Assembly: GCA_965661945.1 (NCBI GenBank)
Contig: CBFIFP010000001.1
Location: 992,001-1,056,000, forward strand
DNA length: 64,000 nucleotides
DNA from: JAJRPT01 sp965661945
Lineage (GTDB): Bacteria > Bacteroidota > Ignavibacteria > Kapaibacteriales > UBA2268
Direction of reading: 5' to 3'
Shown piece after piece: positions 48,021 through 57,719 of this stretch; positions within the stretch are counted from its first letter, which is position 1, and each line of letters starts with the position of its first letter. The notes beneath the pieces are model-generated. The model had not been told where the DNA came from. It ran no database searches and worked only from the letters and a program-made list of their open reading frames with translations. Both the position numbers and the translations under genes were made by a program.

Positions 48021-48581
48021 ATGAAAAGAAATTATTTATTAACTATATTGCCTTTACTTGCTTTTTTGTTTTCTTGTAACGACGAAAATGTCTATGTAAC
48101 TGAATATGTTGGAGCAAGGTCTCAATTTATAACTATTGAACCTAATCATTGGATATATGATGAAGCAATACCAAAACATTTTGTAGAATATAATTACCCA
48201 AGTATTACAAATAATGTTATCGACAGAGGATTAGTTTTAGTCTATATGGCTGATAGAAACTCATCAAGAAATGCATGGACTTTAATGCCAAGAACAGAAG
48301 TATATTTCGACCAGACAACTGAAGAAATTGATTTCACAGTTGAATGGGGCTACTGGATAGAACCAGGTAGATTAGAAATTGAATATATTCGTTCAAATAA
48401 TTACACTTTTGGTCCAGAGAACACCATCGATGTTAAAGTAGTAATTGTTGATGATATGATTAACTCCTCAAATGAGGTTGGAAATAATGTGAATTTTGAA
48501 GTGAATTTTGAAAATTATGATGAGGTTATCAAACACTTCAAAGTTAAAGAAACTAATTATGAAATCAAACATACAAAATAA
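48021..48581 (+). CDS. Small lipoprotein of unknown function
   Basis: A 186-residue predicted lipoprotein with lipobox LFSC (Cys19) after a hydrophobic signal. The mature part is beta-rich with many aromatic residues (NHWIYDEAI, VEWGYWIEPGRL). No family recognised, although FCB lipoproteins of this size are common. AAAGG precedes the ATG. A terminator hairpin follows at 48743. Confidence 0.75.
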   Translation: MKRNYLLTILPLLAFLFSCNDENVYVTEYVGARSQFITIEPNHWIYDEAIPKHFVEYNYPSITNNVIDRGLVLVYMADRNSSRNAWTLMPRTEVYFDQTTEEIDFTVEWGYWIEPGRLEIEYIRSNNYTFGPENTIDVKVVIVDDMINSSNEVGNNVNFEVNFENYDEVIKHFKVKETNYEIKHTK

Positions 48582-48742
48582 TAGTTTGTTAAATAATTAT
48601 TTTCTTTTAGATTATTGATGATTTAAATCATTGAAAATATTATGGAAAATATTATAAATAATTAAATATTCATAAAAAAATGGTTTATTTGTTTATCACT
48701 ATAAGATTTACTGCTTAACAGCTTTTATTTCTTTATTTATAA

Positions 48743-48770
48743 GCTACTTATACAGAGTAGCTTTATTTTT
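48743..48770 (+). terminator. Terminator downstream of the lipoprotein gene
   Basis: GCTACT-TATACAG-AGTAGC stem followed by TTTATTTTT, 160 bp after the lipoprotein stop and before the glycogen-synthase-like gene. Confidence 0.7.
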
Positions 48771-48832
48771 AATTTTATTATCTCGAATTTTTTTCTTAAT
48801 TTTGTAGATTACTTATTTTAATATCAAAAAAT

Positions 48833-50302
48833 ATGGCAAAACAACTTAGTATTTTAAATGTGTCAGGTGAAATTCTTCCTTATTGTAAATGGACTGATGT
48901 TGCTGATTATAACTCTGGTTTAGCTCTCTCTTTAAAAGAAAAAGGTGTCGATTCTAGAATAATGATTCCTAAATATGGGTATATATCTGAAAGAAAAAAT
49001 AGAATTCATGATATAAACAGATTAAGAGAAATGCCAATCCAAGTTGGAGAAATTGAAGATTTTGCCACAATCAAATCCTCTTCATTCCAAAATTCTAGAA
49101 GTAAAGTTCAAGCTTATATAACTACCAATGATACTTATTTTAATAAATTGAAAGGTGTTCTTCAAGATAATAAATCAGGCGAAGAGTTTACAAATAATCT
49201 TGAAAGATTTGCTTTCTTTTGCAGGTCAGTAATAGATACTTGTAATATTTTGTCTTGGTATCCCGATGTTATTCAAATAAGTGATTGGATGTCAGCTTTA
49301 GTTCCTGTAATGGCTAAATCATTATATCCTGATGAATTTAAAAATACTAAATTTGTTTTCACAATTCACGATTTTTACAGTCAAGGTGAATTTGATGCTA
49401 AAGAAGCTAAATACATTAACGTTCCAGAAGAATTTATCAAACAATTTAAAAATAAAAGTAAAATTAATTTGATGAAAGCAGGAATTGTTTTCGCTGATAA
49501 AATTATATTTACCGATAAATCTTATGCTAAGCATATTGGCGGAGATGATGAAAATTCAAATGGATTAAATACATTACTCAAAACTAAAACAAAAAATGTT
49601 AGTTTTATAGCTCCAGGTATAGACCATTGGTTATGGAATCCTGTTAAGGACGAATATCTTTTACACAAACTTGAAGATGACGATTGGGAAAACTTTAAAT
49701 ATAACAACAAAGTAGAACTTGTAAATAGATTTGGATTTGAATACCACCCTAAAAGAGCAATGTTAGGAGTAGTGGGTAATTTTTCAAATAGAAATGGGTT
49801 TGATTACCTCTTAGAGTCATTAGAAACAATGCTAGAAGAAGATATACAAATTGTAATTATGGGTGATGGAGATATTGAAATTAGAAATAAACTTATGGAG
49901 ATTTCAGATAATAACCCAGAAAAAATACAAATTTCAGTTGGATTTGATGAATATAACGCTCATACAATTATGGCAGGTAGTGATTTATATTTAAATCTAT
50001 CTCCTTTAGATAATCATGGTATTCAATTTATGCACGCTTGTAGATATGGGGCAATTCCTATCACTAATATAAATTGTGCGCTTGAAGAAATTGCCGAAGA
50101 CTTTAATGGCGAAGAAGGTAATTGCCTTGCTATGAAAAAAGCAAACTCTAAATCTCTAATCGATACTTTTAAAAGAGGTTTAGAGCTATATACTGACAGT
50201 GATAAATTTTTTAGTTTAGCTAAAAATTGTATATATGAAGAGTTTGGATGGGACGAAAATACTTTAGAATATGAACAAATTTACCGTTCACTTTTAAAAT
50301 AA
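48833..50302 (+). CDS. Glycogen/starch synthase-like GT5 protein with altered motifs
   Basis: A 489-residue GT-B protein aligned end-to-end with GlgA. The ADP-glucose-binding K-T-G-G-L-A-D motif reads K19-W-T-D-V-A-D here, losing both glycines, and the EPCG region near 400 reads SPLDNHG. The helix segment MHACRYGAIPI is retained. Such divergent copies are common in Bacteroidota and usually neighbour a DUF4270 gene, as here. Catalysis is doubtful; a glycan-binding or regulatory role is possible. Confidence 0.78.
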   Translation: MAKQLSILNVSGEILPYCKWTDVADYNSGLALSLKEKGVDSRIMIPKYGYISERKNRIHDINRLREMPIQVGEIEDFATIKSSSFQNSRSKVQAYITTNDTYFNKLKGVLQDNKSGEEFTNNLERFAFFCRSVIDTCNILSWYPDVIQISDWMSALVPVMAKSLYPDEFKNTKFVFTIHDFYSQGEFDAKEAKYINVPEEFIKQFKNKSKINLMKAGIVFADKIIFTDKSYAKHIGGDDENSNGLNTLLKTKTKNVSFIAPGIDHWLWNPVKDEYLLHKLEDDDWENFKYNNKVELVNRFGFEYHPKRAMLGVVGNFSNRNGFDYLLESLETMLEEDIQIVIMGDGDIEIRNKLMEISDNNPEKIQISVGFDEYNAHTIMAGSDLYLNLSPLDNHGIQFMHACRYGAIPITNINCALEEIAEDFNGEEGNCLAMKKANSKSLIDTFKRGLELYTDSDKFFSLAKNCIYEEFGWDENTLEYEQIYRSLLK

Positions 50303-50312
50303 AACTATCATA

Positions 50313-51617
50313 ATGCAAAAAAGTATTCTCAAAATTTTACTATATTTATTTTTTTCGCTAATCCTTTTAAAATTAAATTCTTGCAATGAGGTTCCTACTG
50401 ATATTCCTCTTATTCAAGATACATTAACTCTATATTCTTTGTCTTCTAATGAAGTCAATTTAATTGATAGCACTAGTATTCATACCCAAGAGATAAATGG
50501 ACCTTTTAATTTTACTTTTCAACTTTTAGGTAGATACCAAGAATATAAATCTCACTCTATGTACAGGTTTATAAGCCCTCCTAAAGATATGGATTATATT
50601 GAAGAAATTGATATTATTAGTGCAGAATTATATCTTTTTACAGATAGTTACGCATTTGGTGATACTAATTCCTACTATCAAGAATTTTCGGTATATGAAC
50701 TTGAAGATTCAATATCAAGGTTTAATAAATACTCCGACATTTTTGATGAAATGGATAATTCACCTTCTATGAATAATAAAGTTGGATCCTATGCCAACAC
50801 ATTAAAGCATAAAGATTCAACAGCAATAAAAATTGAACTCGATAAATCTCTAATTGTTAAATGGTTTAAATATTCTGCTAAAGAAGATTCAATACGTAAT
50901 ATCTTTTTAGACCCAGAGCAAATATTAGATTTATCAATCGAAGAAAATAGATATCTATTCTACTCATATTCACTTGCTTTAAGAGCAGATGAAAATTCAA
51001 CTGTAATTTCAAGGTTCATTAATAGAAATGATTTAGATACATTATTCAACACTCAAGTCAAAATTGTAGCTAAAAAACAAGGAAAGGATACAACAATATT
51101 CTTAAAAAATGCGATTGCCTCTTTTTATCCCAAAACGCCTGAGATTTCAGATGACAAAAACATCTACCTGCAAGGATTAGGGCAAACAAGAACCGTGTTT
51201 GATTTTAATATTGATACTATACCTCAACTCTCAGCTATATTAAGTTGCACACTAGAATTAACAATTGATACAGTAAATTCAATTTTTGGCACAACAGGTC
51301 TTAGTAACTTTCTTGCAGCCGGTTCAGATAACGACCCATTTTTTTCACCTGGTACAAACTCCCAAAATTCTTGGTCTTATGTCGCAAATTTAGATGATAA
51401 AAAAAGCAAATATGTTTTTTCGAATATAACACCCCTTGTTGATACATGGAACAGAAACGACGGAAAAGGTAGGTTGATTTTAAGCCCTTCAAGAGGTACG
51501 AACTCAAATACAGAATTTACGTATATGGATAAATATGTATTTTTTGGTATAAATCACCAAGAAATAGAAAAAAGACCAAAACTTTTAATCATTTATTCTA
51601 AAAGACCACAAATTTGA
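50313..51617 (+). CDS. DUF4270-like lipoprotein
   Basis: A 434-residue protein with lipobox LNSC (about residue 24) and a beta-rich body ending in a repeat-like domain (about 280-430) with SAILSCTLELTIDT and TPLVDTWNRNDG. Length, lipobox and position directly after the synthase-like gene match DUF4270 proteins of Bacteroidota, whose function is unknown. It overlaps the next gene by 4 bp. A DNRLRE-type surface domain is an alternative description. Confidence 0.65.
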   Translation: MQKSILKILLYLFFSLILLKLNSCNEVPTDIPLIQDTLTLYSLSSNEVNLIDSTSIHTQEINGPFNFTFQLLGRYQEYKSHSMYRFISPPKDMDYIEEIDIISAELYLFTDSYAFGDTNSYYQEFSVYELEDSISRFNKYSDIFDEMDNSPSMNNKVGSYANTLKHKDSTAIKIELDKSLIVKWFKYSAKEDSIRNIFLDPEQILDLSIEENRYLFYSYSLALRADENSTVISRFINRNDLDTLFNTQVKIVAKKQGKDTTIFLKNAIASFYPKTPEISDDKNIYLQGLGQTRTVFDFNIDTIPQLSAILSCTLELTIDTVNSIFGTTGLSNFLAAGSDNDPFFSPGTNSQNSWSYVANLDDKKSKYVFSNITPLVDTWNRNDGKGRLILSPSRGTNSNTEFTYMDKYVFFGINHQEIEKRPKLLIIYSKRPQI

Positions 51618-52861
51618 TTAAATATATTATAATATTAATAATTCTCGTATCTTCAAAAGCATACTCGGTTGGGGGTTCCAACTATTCTGCCTTTGGATTA
51701 GGAGACTTCGAACAAGTTCAAGGTGCTGCTTTTTGGGGAGCTGGAGGTACATCAATCGGAGTTCCTGATAAAAAACACATAAATTTGATGAACCCAGCAA
51801 TGTGGTCTTATAATGATTTAACAAGAATGCAATTAGGTTATAGATTTCAACAAAATTTAGTACAAGGTGAAGATAAATCTCTATTTCAAAATTTTGGAGC
51901 TATAGATGGACTTAACCTTGTTTTTACATTAGATACAGCCCGTGGACTTACCCTTGCCTTTGGCCTAACATCTTTTACACATGTTAATTTTGCTATTGCT
52001 TCAAATTTTTCTTCCCAAATCGACGGATTGAATGTTTCAGGTAAACTAGAAAATTTCGGTGGAGGTGGAATAAAGAAAATTTATGTAGGTGGTTCATATA
52101 AGCTTTTTGATTTTTTATCTTTAGGTATCATCCAAAATGGATTTATAGGAAATGTTCAGCGTGATGCTGTAACTATAACAAATGAATCTTATGCTCATAA
52201 CTCATTTACAGGAAGAAAAAACTCTTTCAGTGGTGGGAATCAAAAAATTGGATTAAACCTAAACCATAAAAACTTAAGTTTTGGAGCATTTTACGAAACA
52301 GCTGCAAAACTAAAAATTAACTCAGAACTAATTTACATATCATATTATGATTTGCTTTCTACAGGAAGGAGAATCGTAGATACAACATTTACAGATAATT
52401 CAGTAATAGATTTACCAAGTTCATACGGTATTGGTTTTAGTTATTTAGATAAACGAGTAAGGTATTCAGCAGATTTTTTTACTCAGGACTTTACAAATTT
52501 TAGTTTCAACAAACCAGAGAATGTAGAATTTAGAGCATTAAACAGCTTTTCTGTTGGAATTGAAAGGATGGGTTCTGATTTAACGGGAAGCAAGCCATTA
52601 GATAAGTTCAGTTATAGAGCTGGCTTAGGATATAAACAATTAAATATAACAGTAAATAATCAAGCAATTACTGAGCAGTTTGCTACAATAGGTTTAACTG
52701 CACCATTTGGACAATCATCAATTTTTGATTTTGCATTCGTTTTTGGAAGTAGAGGACAAATTTCATCTCCTATGGTTCAAGAAATTTTTGGTAGGTTTTA
52801 TTTTAACGTAAGTATAGGCGAACAATGGTTCGTTCCATTTAAAAGAGAATTTTCGGATTAA
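51614..52861 (+). CDS. Outer-membrane beta-barrel protein, PorV/FadL-like layout
   Basis: A 415-residue protein beginning at a TTG that overlaps the previous TGA (TTGA), with a short signal peptide (about 1-18) and strands typical of outer-membrane barrels, including SAFGLGDF near the start, a common N-terminal pattern in FCB barrels. It is the third gene of the synthase-like/DUF4270/barrel unit. Ligand unknown. Confidence 0.72.
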   Translation: MIKYIIILIILVSSKAYSVGGSNYSAFGLGDFEQVQGAAFWGAGGTSIGVPDKKHINLMNPAMWSYNDLTRMQLGYRFQQNLVQGEDKSLFQNFGAIDGLNLVFTLDTARGLTLAFGLTSFTHVNFAIASNFSSQIDGLNVSGKLENFGGGGIKKIYVGGSYKLFDFLSLGIIQNGFIGNVQRDAVTITNESYAHNSFTGRKNSFSGGNQKIGLNLNHKNLSFGAFYETAAKLKINSELIYISYYDLLSTGRRIVDTTFTDNSVIDLPSSYGIGFSYLDKRVRYSADFFTQDFTNFSFNKPENVEFRALNSFSVGIERMGSDLTGSKPLDKFSYRAGLGYKQLNITVNNQAITEQFATIGLTAPFGQSSIFDFAFVFGSRGQISSPMVQEIFGRFYFNVSIGEQWFVPFKREFSD

Positions 52862-52867
52862 AATATT

Positions 52868-53806
52868 ATGGCAAACGTATTAATAACTGGCGGAGCTGGT
52901 TTTCTTGGCTCTCACCTTTGTGATAGATTTATTGCAGAGGGAGATAACGTGTTTTGTATGGATAACTTTATAACAGGAAGTCCTGAAAATATTGCACATT
53001 TAATGAGTAATAAAAAATTTAAATTTATCGAATATGATGTAACTAATTACATATATATATCAGAAGACTTGGATTATATTCTCCACTTTGCATCACCTGC
53101 ATCTCCAATTGATTATCTTAAATTTCCAATTCAAACTTTGAAAGTTGGTTCTCTTGGTACTCATAAAGCACTTGGACTTGCTAAAGCAAAAAATGCAACA
53201 TTCCTTATTGCATCTACTTCAGAAGTTTATGGAGACCCACTAATTCATCCTCAAAATGAAGAATACTGGGGTAATGTTAATCCTGTAGGACTTAGAGGAG
53301 TTTATGATGAAGCAAAAAGATTTGCAGAGGCAATGACTATGGCTTATCATAGATATCATAATGTTGATACTAGAATACTAAGGATATTTAATACTTACGG
53401 TCCTAGGATGAGAATCAACGACGGAAGAGCAATTCCAAACTTCATTAATCAAGCTTTGAATAATGAGCCACTTACAGTGTATGGTGATGGTTCACAAACT
53501 CGATCTGTTTGTTATGTGGACGATTTAGTAGAAGGGATTTACAGACTATTGCTTTCAAAAGAAAATGACCCTGTAAACATAGGAAATCCAGATGAAATTA
53601 CAATGCTTGACTTAGCTAAAGAAATAATAGAAATTATAAATCCTAATTCTGAAATTATATTTAAAGAACTTCCTTCTGACGACCCAAAAATTAGAAAACC
53701 TGATACCACAAAAGCTACTAATTTGTTAAATTGGTCTGCTAAGGTTAATAGAAATGAAGGTCTTAAAAAAACCATTGAGGATTTTAGAAAAAGATTAGGT
53801 AAATAA
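52868..53806 (+). CDS. NAD-dependent epimerase, UDP-glucuronate decarboxylase (UXS)-type
   Basis: A 312-residue extended SDR. GGAGFLGSHL (8-17) binds NAD, HFASPASP and STSEVYGDP match UXS/arnA-C enzymes, and the catalytic YxxxK is Y-D-E-A-K in GVYDEAKRFAEA. UXS converts UDP-glucuronate to UDP-xylose for cell-surface glycans. It follows the outer-membrane barrel gene by 6 bp, so it is probably in the same operon. Confidence 0.87.
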   Translation: MANVLITGGAGFLGSHLCDRFIAEGDNVFCMDNFITGSPENIAHLMSNKKFKFIEYDVTNYIYISEDLDYILHFASPASPIDYLKFPIQTLKVGSLGTHKALGLAKAKNATFLIASTSEVYGDPLIHPQNEEYWGNVNPVGLRGVYDEAKRFAEAMTMAYHRYHNVDTRILRIFNTYGPRMRINDGRAIPNFINQALNNEPLTVYGDGSQTRSVCYVDDLVEGIYRLLLSKENDPVNIGNPDEITMLDLAKEIIEIINPNSEIIFKELPSDDPKIRKPDTTKATNLLNWSAKVNRNEGLKKTIEDFRKRLGK

Positions 53807-53967
53807 TTTTTTAATTACATTAAAAATAAATATCTATTTTATTCGTGAATTAATTTACATTGTAACAAATTTAAATATTTTTTGTATTAACATACTAGAA
53901 AAAGATAATTTTTGTTTTTTTAAAAAATTCTCTTTATTTTGCATAATATTAATTAGAGATTTAAAAA

Positions 53968-54420
53968 ATGGAATTTAGTTTTACAGACTCAGATATACAA
54001 ATTATCTCCAAAACATTAGATGTAAATATAACCAAAACTAATGAAAGTTATTCTTGGCAAATGTCTAATAAGCAAACTGGTCAGTCGCTTTATGTAAGCA
54101 TTTATAACCATTCTCAAGTTTCTAATCCAAATGTTTCTAATTCAAAGAATGGTTCATTAGTGTCAGTGCAAAGTACTCATGGGTATTTTGAACTCCACGA
54201 CTGCTCTGCTTATTTAGATTTTGAAAACTCAGAGGTAATTTTTATACAATCAACAAATGATAAATTGACAACTCTTGTTATCGGAAAAAATTGCTCTTGT
54301 AATATGTACGCTAATATAAGCAAAGATTTATTCGAAAAAGACATCTCTGAGTTAGATAACTCAATGATAATGTCTTTTATGCAATTATCAATTACCGAAG
54401 GGTTATTGCTTGATGTCTGA
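53968..54420 (+). CDS. Hypothetical protein upstream of ybeY
   Basis: A 150-residue cytoplasmic protein of unknown family; no signal peptide or membrane segment. It is Ser/Asn-rich with strand-like segments and three Cys (CSAYLDF, NCSCNMY). It overlaps ybeY by 8 bp or more, indicating co-translation, so a role near ribosome maturation is possible but not shown. Confidence 0.62.
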   Translation: MEFSFTDSDIQIISKTLDVNITKTNESYSWQMSNKQTGQSLYVSIYNHSQVSNPNVSNSKNGSLVSVQSTHGYFELHDCSAYLDFENSEVIFIQSTNDKLTTLVIGKNCSCNMYANISKDLFEKDISELDNSMIMSFMQLSITEGLLLDV

Positions 54421-54853
54421 GAATAAAAATAATTACAATATTTTCATTTATAACTCAAGTAAAAAAGCTAATTTACCGATAAAGAAAGTATCTCATTTGT
54501 TAGATAAAGTACTTATCGGAGAATCAATAGTAAGCGCAAGTCTTAATGTGGTTTATGTTAATAATGACGAAATACTTTCGCTTAATAAACAATATTTAAA
54601 CCATGATTATTACACTGATGTTATAACATTTTCTTTGACCGAAGAAGATGAGTCGCAAAAAATAGATGGAGAAGTTTATATTTGCGTTGATGTGGCAGAA
54701 GAACAAGCTAAAGATTACAAAGTTTCTTTAACCAATGAAATATTAAGATTAGCTATTCATGGTTGCCTTCACCTTTGTGGATACGATGATAAAGACGAAG
54801 AAAGTAAATCTAAAATGAGACAATTAGAGAACTTTTATCTAGGAATTAATTAA
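54413..54853 (+). CDS. ybeY: Endoribonuclease YbeY (16S rRNA maturation)
   Basis: A zinc RNase of the UPF0054 family, about 146 residues. I take the ATG at 54413; a TTG at 54410 is also in frame. The metal motif reads H-GCL-H-LCGYDD: the first two His are kept, and the third ligand is Asp rather than the His of E. coli, as in many Bacteroidota. It acts in 16S rRNA 3' maturation and ribosome quality control. DUF494 follows directly. Confidence 0.92.
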   Translation: MSENKNNYNIFIYNSSKKANLPIKKVSHLLDKVLIGESIVSASLNVVYVNNDEILSLNKQYLNHDYYTDVITFSLTEEDESQKIDGEVYICVDVAEEQAKDYKVSLTNEILRLAIHGCLHLCGYDDKDEESKSKMRQLENFYLGIN

Positions 54854-55309
54854 ATGTATGAAAAAATAGTTGAAATTATTACTTACGTTTTATCAGAACT
54901 AAAACAGAACAAAAAAATAAGTGAAATTGACCTAAACGAACTAGAAAGTAAAGGATACTCTAATTCTGAGATTTCAACAGCTTTTTCATGGCTTGTAGAT
55001 AGAGTTGAATTTTCAAATAAAATAACAACCTTAGAAATAGAATCTGATAACTCATTCAGAATCCTCCATGATGCAGAAAAGGAACTTTTTACTGACCAAG
55101 CATGGGGCGAACTAATTCAAATGCAAAGTATTGGTATATTAAATAGTCAGCAAATTGAATTAATAATTGAAAGAGCACTGCTAAGTGGAATATTTAAAAT
55201 CGATTCATTCTTTCTAAAAAACATGATTGCATCTTTTATCTTCAACGCTACAAATTCGCTTATGCCAGGTAGTAGAGTTCTTCTTAGTGGCAACGATACA
55301 ATTAATTAA
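54854..55309 (+). CDS. smg: DUF494 (Smg) family protein
   Basis: A 151-residue helical protein matching DUF494/Smg: YEKIVEIITYVLSEL, then SKGYSNSEISTAFSWLVDR. In E. coli Smg sits near dprA and its role is unknown. It begins one base after the ybeY stop. Presence of DUF494 favours an Ignavibacteria/Chlorobiota-like host, since I do not associate it with Bacteroidia. Confidence 0.75.
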   Translation: MYEKIVEIITYVLSELKQNKKISEIDLNELESKGYSNSEISTAFSWLVDRVEFSNKITTLEIESDNSFRILHDAEKELFTDQAWGELIQMQSIGILNSQQIELIIERALLSGIFKIDSFFLKNMIASFIFNATNSLMPGSRVLLSGNDTIN

Positions 55310-55330
55310 ATAAGATAATTAAATATTTAT

Positions 55331-55375
55331 AAAACTTCTTTTAGTAAAAGAAGTTTTTGCTTTTTTTTTTTAAAA
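55331..55375 (+). terminator. Terminator after DUF494
   Basis: AAACTTCTTTT-AGT-AAAAGAAGTTT stem (55332-55356) followed by a long T run, 22 bp after the DUF494 stop. Confidence 0.85.
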
Positions 55376-55388
55376 TTATGGTGAACAA

Positions 55389-56783
55389 ATGAAAAACAGA
55401 ATTGAAATTGATTCAATGGGTGAAATAGAAGTTCCAAATGATGTTTACTGGGGAGCTCAATCAGCTCGCTCATTAATTCATTTTGATATTGGAATAGAAA
55501 AAATGCCAAGAGAATTAATCAGGGGCTTAGGTATTTTAAAAAAAGCTGCAGCTTTAACTAATTCAGAACTTGGTACACTAAGCAAAGAAAAAGCAGAATT
55601 AATTTCTAAAGCAGCTGATGAAGTTATCGAAGGAAAACTTGATAATCATTTTCCGCTTTCAATCTGGCAAACTGGCTCAGGTACCCAAACTAATATGAAC
55701 ACAAACGAGGTTATTTCAAATAGAGCAATTGAAATTGCTGGTGGAGTGATGGGCAGTAAAAAACCTATTCATCCCAACGATGATGTAAATAAATCTCAAT
55801 CTTCAAATGATACTTTCCCTACTGGAATGCACATTGCAGCAGCTGAGCAGCTTAATAAACTCTTACTTCCAAATTTAGCAATGCTTAGAATGACATTTGC
55901 TCAAAAAGTTGAGGAATACAAAGATATTATTAAATCAGGAAGAACTCATTTAATGGACGCGGTTCCAATTACTTTAGGTCAAGAGTTCTCAGCTTATGTT
56001 CAGCAATTAGATAATGCTATTCAGAGAATTACTATGACTCTTCCAGGACTTTACGAACTTGCTCTTGGTGGAACAGCTGTGGGTACAGGATTGAATACTC
56101 ATCCGCTATTTGCAGAAAAGTCTGCCGCAAAAATTGCAGAGTTAACAGAACTCCCATTTGTAACCGCTCCTAATAAATTTGAAGCTTTAGCAGCTCACGA
56201 TGCTATAGTATTTGCTCACGGGGCGCTTAAAACTTTAGCAGCATCTCTTATGAAAATAGCAAATGATATTAGATGGATGGCTTCTGGTCCAAGATGTGGA
56301 CTTGGTGAAATAACTATCCCTGAAAATGAGCCAGGTAGCTCAATTATGCCAGGAAAAGTAAATCCTACTCAATCAGAAGCAATGACAATGGTTGTTGCCC
56401 AAGTTATGGGTAACGATGCAACAATTAATTTTGCAGGTACTCAAGGAAACTTTGAATTAAACGTATTCAAGCCAGTTATGATTTATAATTTTCTTCAATC
56501 TGCAAGGTTACTTGCTGATTCTATAAAAATGTTCAATGAGCATTGCGCAATTGGTATACAACCAATAAAAGAAAAACTAGACTTCTATATGAGCAACTCA
56601 TTAATGCTCGTAACTGCTTTAAATCCTCATATTGGATATGATAATGCTGCAAAAATTGCTAAACACGCTCACAAAACAGGTGGAACATTGAAAGAAGCAG
56701 CTATAAAACTAAAAATCTTAACTGCCGAAGAATTTGATAAATACGTTAAACCAGCAGAAATGCTCGGACCAAATGTAAAATGA
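55389..56783 (+). CDS. fumC: Fumarate hydratase class II
   Basis: A 464-residue TCA-cycle enzyme converting fumarate and malate. QTGSGTQTNMNTNEV, the SSNDTFPTGMH block and the GSSIMPGKVNPTQ signature with its catalytic serine are intact. GGTGA lies upstream of the ATG. It stands between two terminators and so is a single-gene unit. Confidence 0.95.
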   Translation: MKNRIEIDSMGEIEVPNDVYWGAQSARSLIHFDIGIEKMPRELIRGLGILKKAAALTNSELGTLSKEKAELISKAADEVIEGKLDNHFPLSIWQTGSGTQTNMNTNEVISNRAIEIAGGVMGSKKPIHPNDDVNKSQSSNDTFPTGMHIAAAEQLNKLLLPNLAMLRMTFAQKVEEYKDIIKSGRTHLMDAVPITLGQEFSAYVQQLDNAIQRITMTLPGLYELALGGTAVGTGLNTHPLFAEKSAAKIAELTELPFVTAPNKFEALAAHDAIVFAHGALKTLAASLMKIANDIRWMASGPRCGLGEITIPENEPGSSIMPGKVNPTQSEAMTMVVAQVMGNDATINFAGTQGNFELNVFKPVMIYNFLQSARLLADSIKMFNEHCAIGIQPIKEKLDFYMSNSLMLVTALNPHIGYDNAAKIAKHAHKTGGTLKEAAIKLKILTAEEFDKYVKPAEMLGPNVK

Positions 56784-56794
56784 TACATTAAAAA

Positions 56795-56822
56795 GAGGAC
56801 ACTAAATAGTGTCCTTTTTTTT
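56795..56822. terminator. Bidirectional terminator between fumC and SDR gene
   Basis: AGGACACTA-AA-TAGTGTCCT with flanking A and T runs, between convergent genes. Confidence 0.87.
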
Positions 56823-56826
56823 AAAT

Positions 56827-57582
56827 TTATTGTGTTACCCAGCCACCATCAACAGCAAGTGATTGCCCAGTTATAAATGAGGCACCATCAGAACATAAAT
56901 ACATTACTGCAGATGCAACTTCTGATGGTTCGCCTAACCTGCCAATCGGTTTCATATCAGCATAAGCTTGTTCTACTACTTTGTCTTTGCCTGTAACTCT
57001 ATCTATCATTGGTGTTTTTATAACACCAGGACAAACTGCATTAATTCTAAGTCCTTGTTTTATATATTCTAATGACGCTGATTTAGTAAGTCCAATAACC
57101 GCATGCTTACTTGCGACGTATGCAGGTAAACCAGGGAAGCCTACTAATCCAGCAATTGAAGCACAATTAACTATTGCACTATTTTTTTGTTTTAACATTT
57201 CAGGAATTTGATATTTCATACAAAGCCAAACACCTTTAAGATTTATATTTATAGTTCTATCCCAATTTTCATTATTACATTCATGTGTTGGTGATTGATG
57301 TCCTTCTATACCTGCATTATTAAAAGCATAATCAAGTCTTCCATATTTATCTATAGTGCTTTTGACCATATTTTTAATATCATCTTCATTTGAAACATCG
57401 CATTTTACAAAAATCGCCTCGCCAGAATTCTTTTTAATTGCATCTATTGTTTCACTATCTTCAATGTAATCAGCAACAACTACATTAGCACCTTCTTTAG
57501 CGAATGCTATAGCAGTTGCTCTTCCAATTCCGAAAGAACCACCAGTTACGATAATTGTTTTTCCATCAAATCCAAATTGCAT
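56827..57582 (-). CDS. Short-chain dehydrogenase (FabG-like)
   Basis: A classical SDR. I choose the ATG at 57582, with AGGAG 8 nt upstream; a start at 57627 would add 15 unrelated residues. The 251-residue product has GGSFGIG, NNAG, the catalytic Ser in NCASIAG, YVASK (intact YxxxK) and a C-terminal SFITGQSLAVDGG. Substrate unknown; a 3-oxoacyl or sugar/alcohol substrate is possible. Confidence 0.88.
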   Translation of the reverse strand: MQFGFDGKTIIVTGGSFGIGRATAIAFAKEGANVVVADYIEDSETIDAIKKNSGEAIFVKCDVSNEDDIKNMVKSTIDKYGRLDYAFNNAGIEGHQSPTHECNNENWDRTININLKGVWLCMKYQIPEMLKQKNSAIVNCASIAGLVGFPGLPAYVASKHAVIGLTKSASLEYIKQGLRINAVCPGVIKTPMIDRVTGKDKVVEQAYADMKPIGRLGEPSEVASAVMYLCSDGASFITGQSLAVDGGWVTQ

Positions 57583-57719
57583 ATTTTTTCTCCTTATTTT
57601 GTTAAAAATATAGTTCCAAAAATACAAGATTAATAATATTAAACAAAATGGAAAAGTGTAAAATTCAATTAGAATTTCATTAGAATTTATTTTAAATTAA
57701 TTATTCAACAATTAAATAC

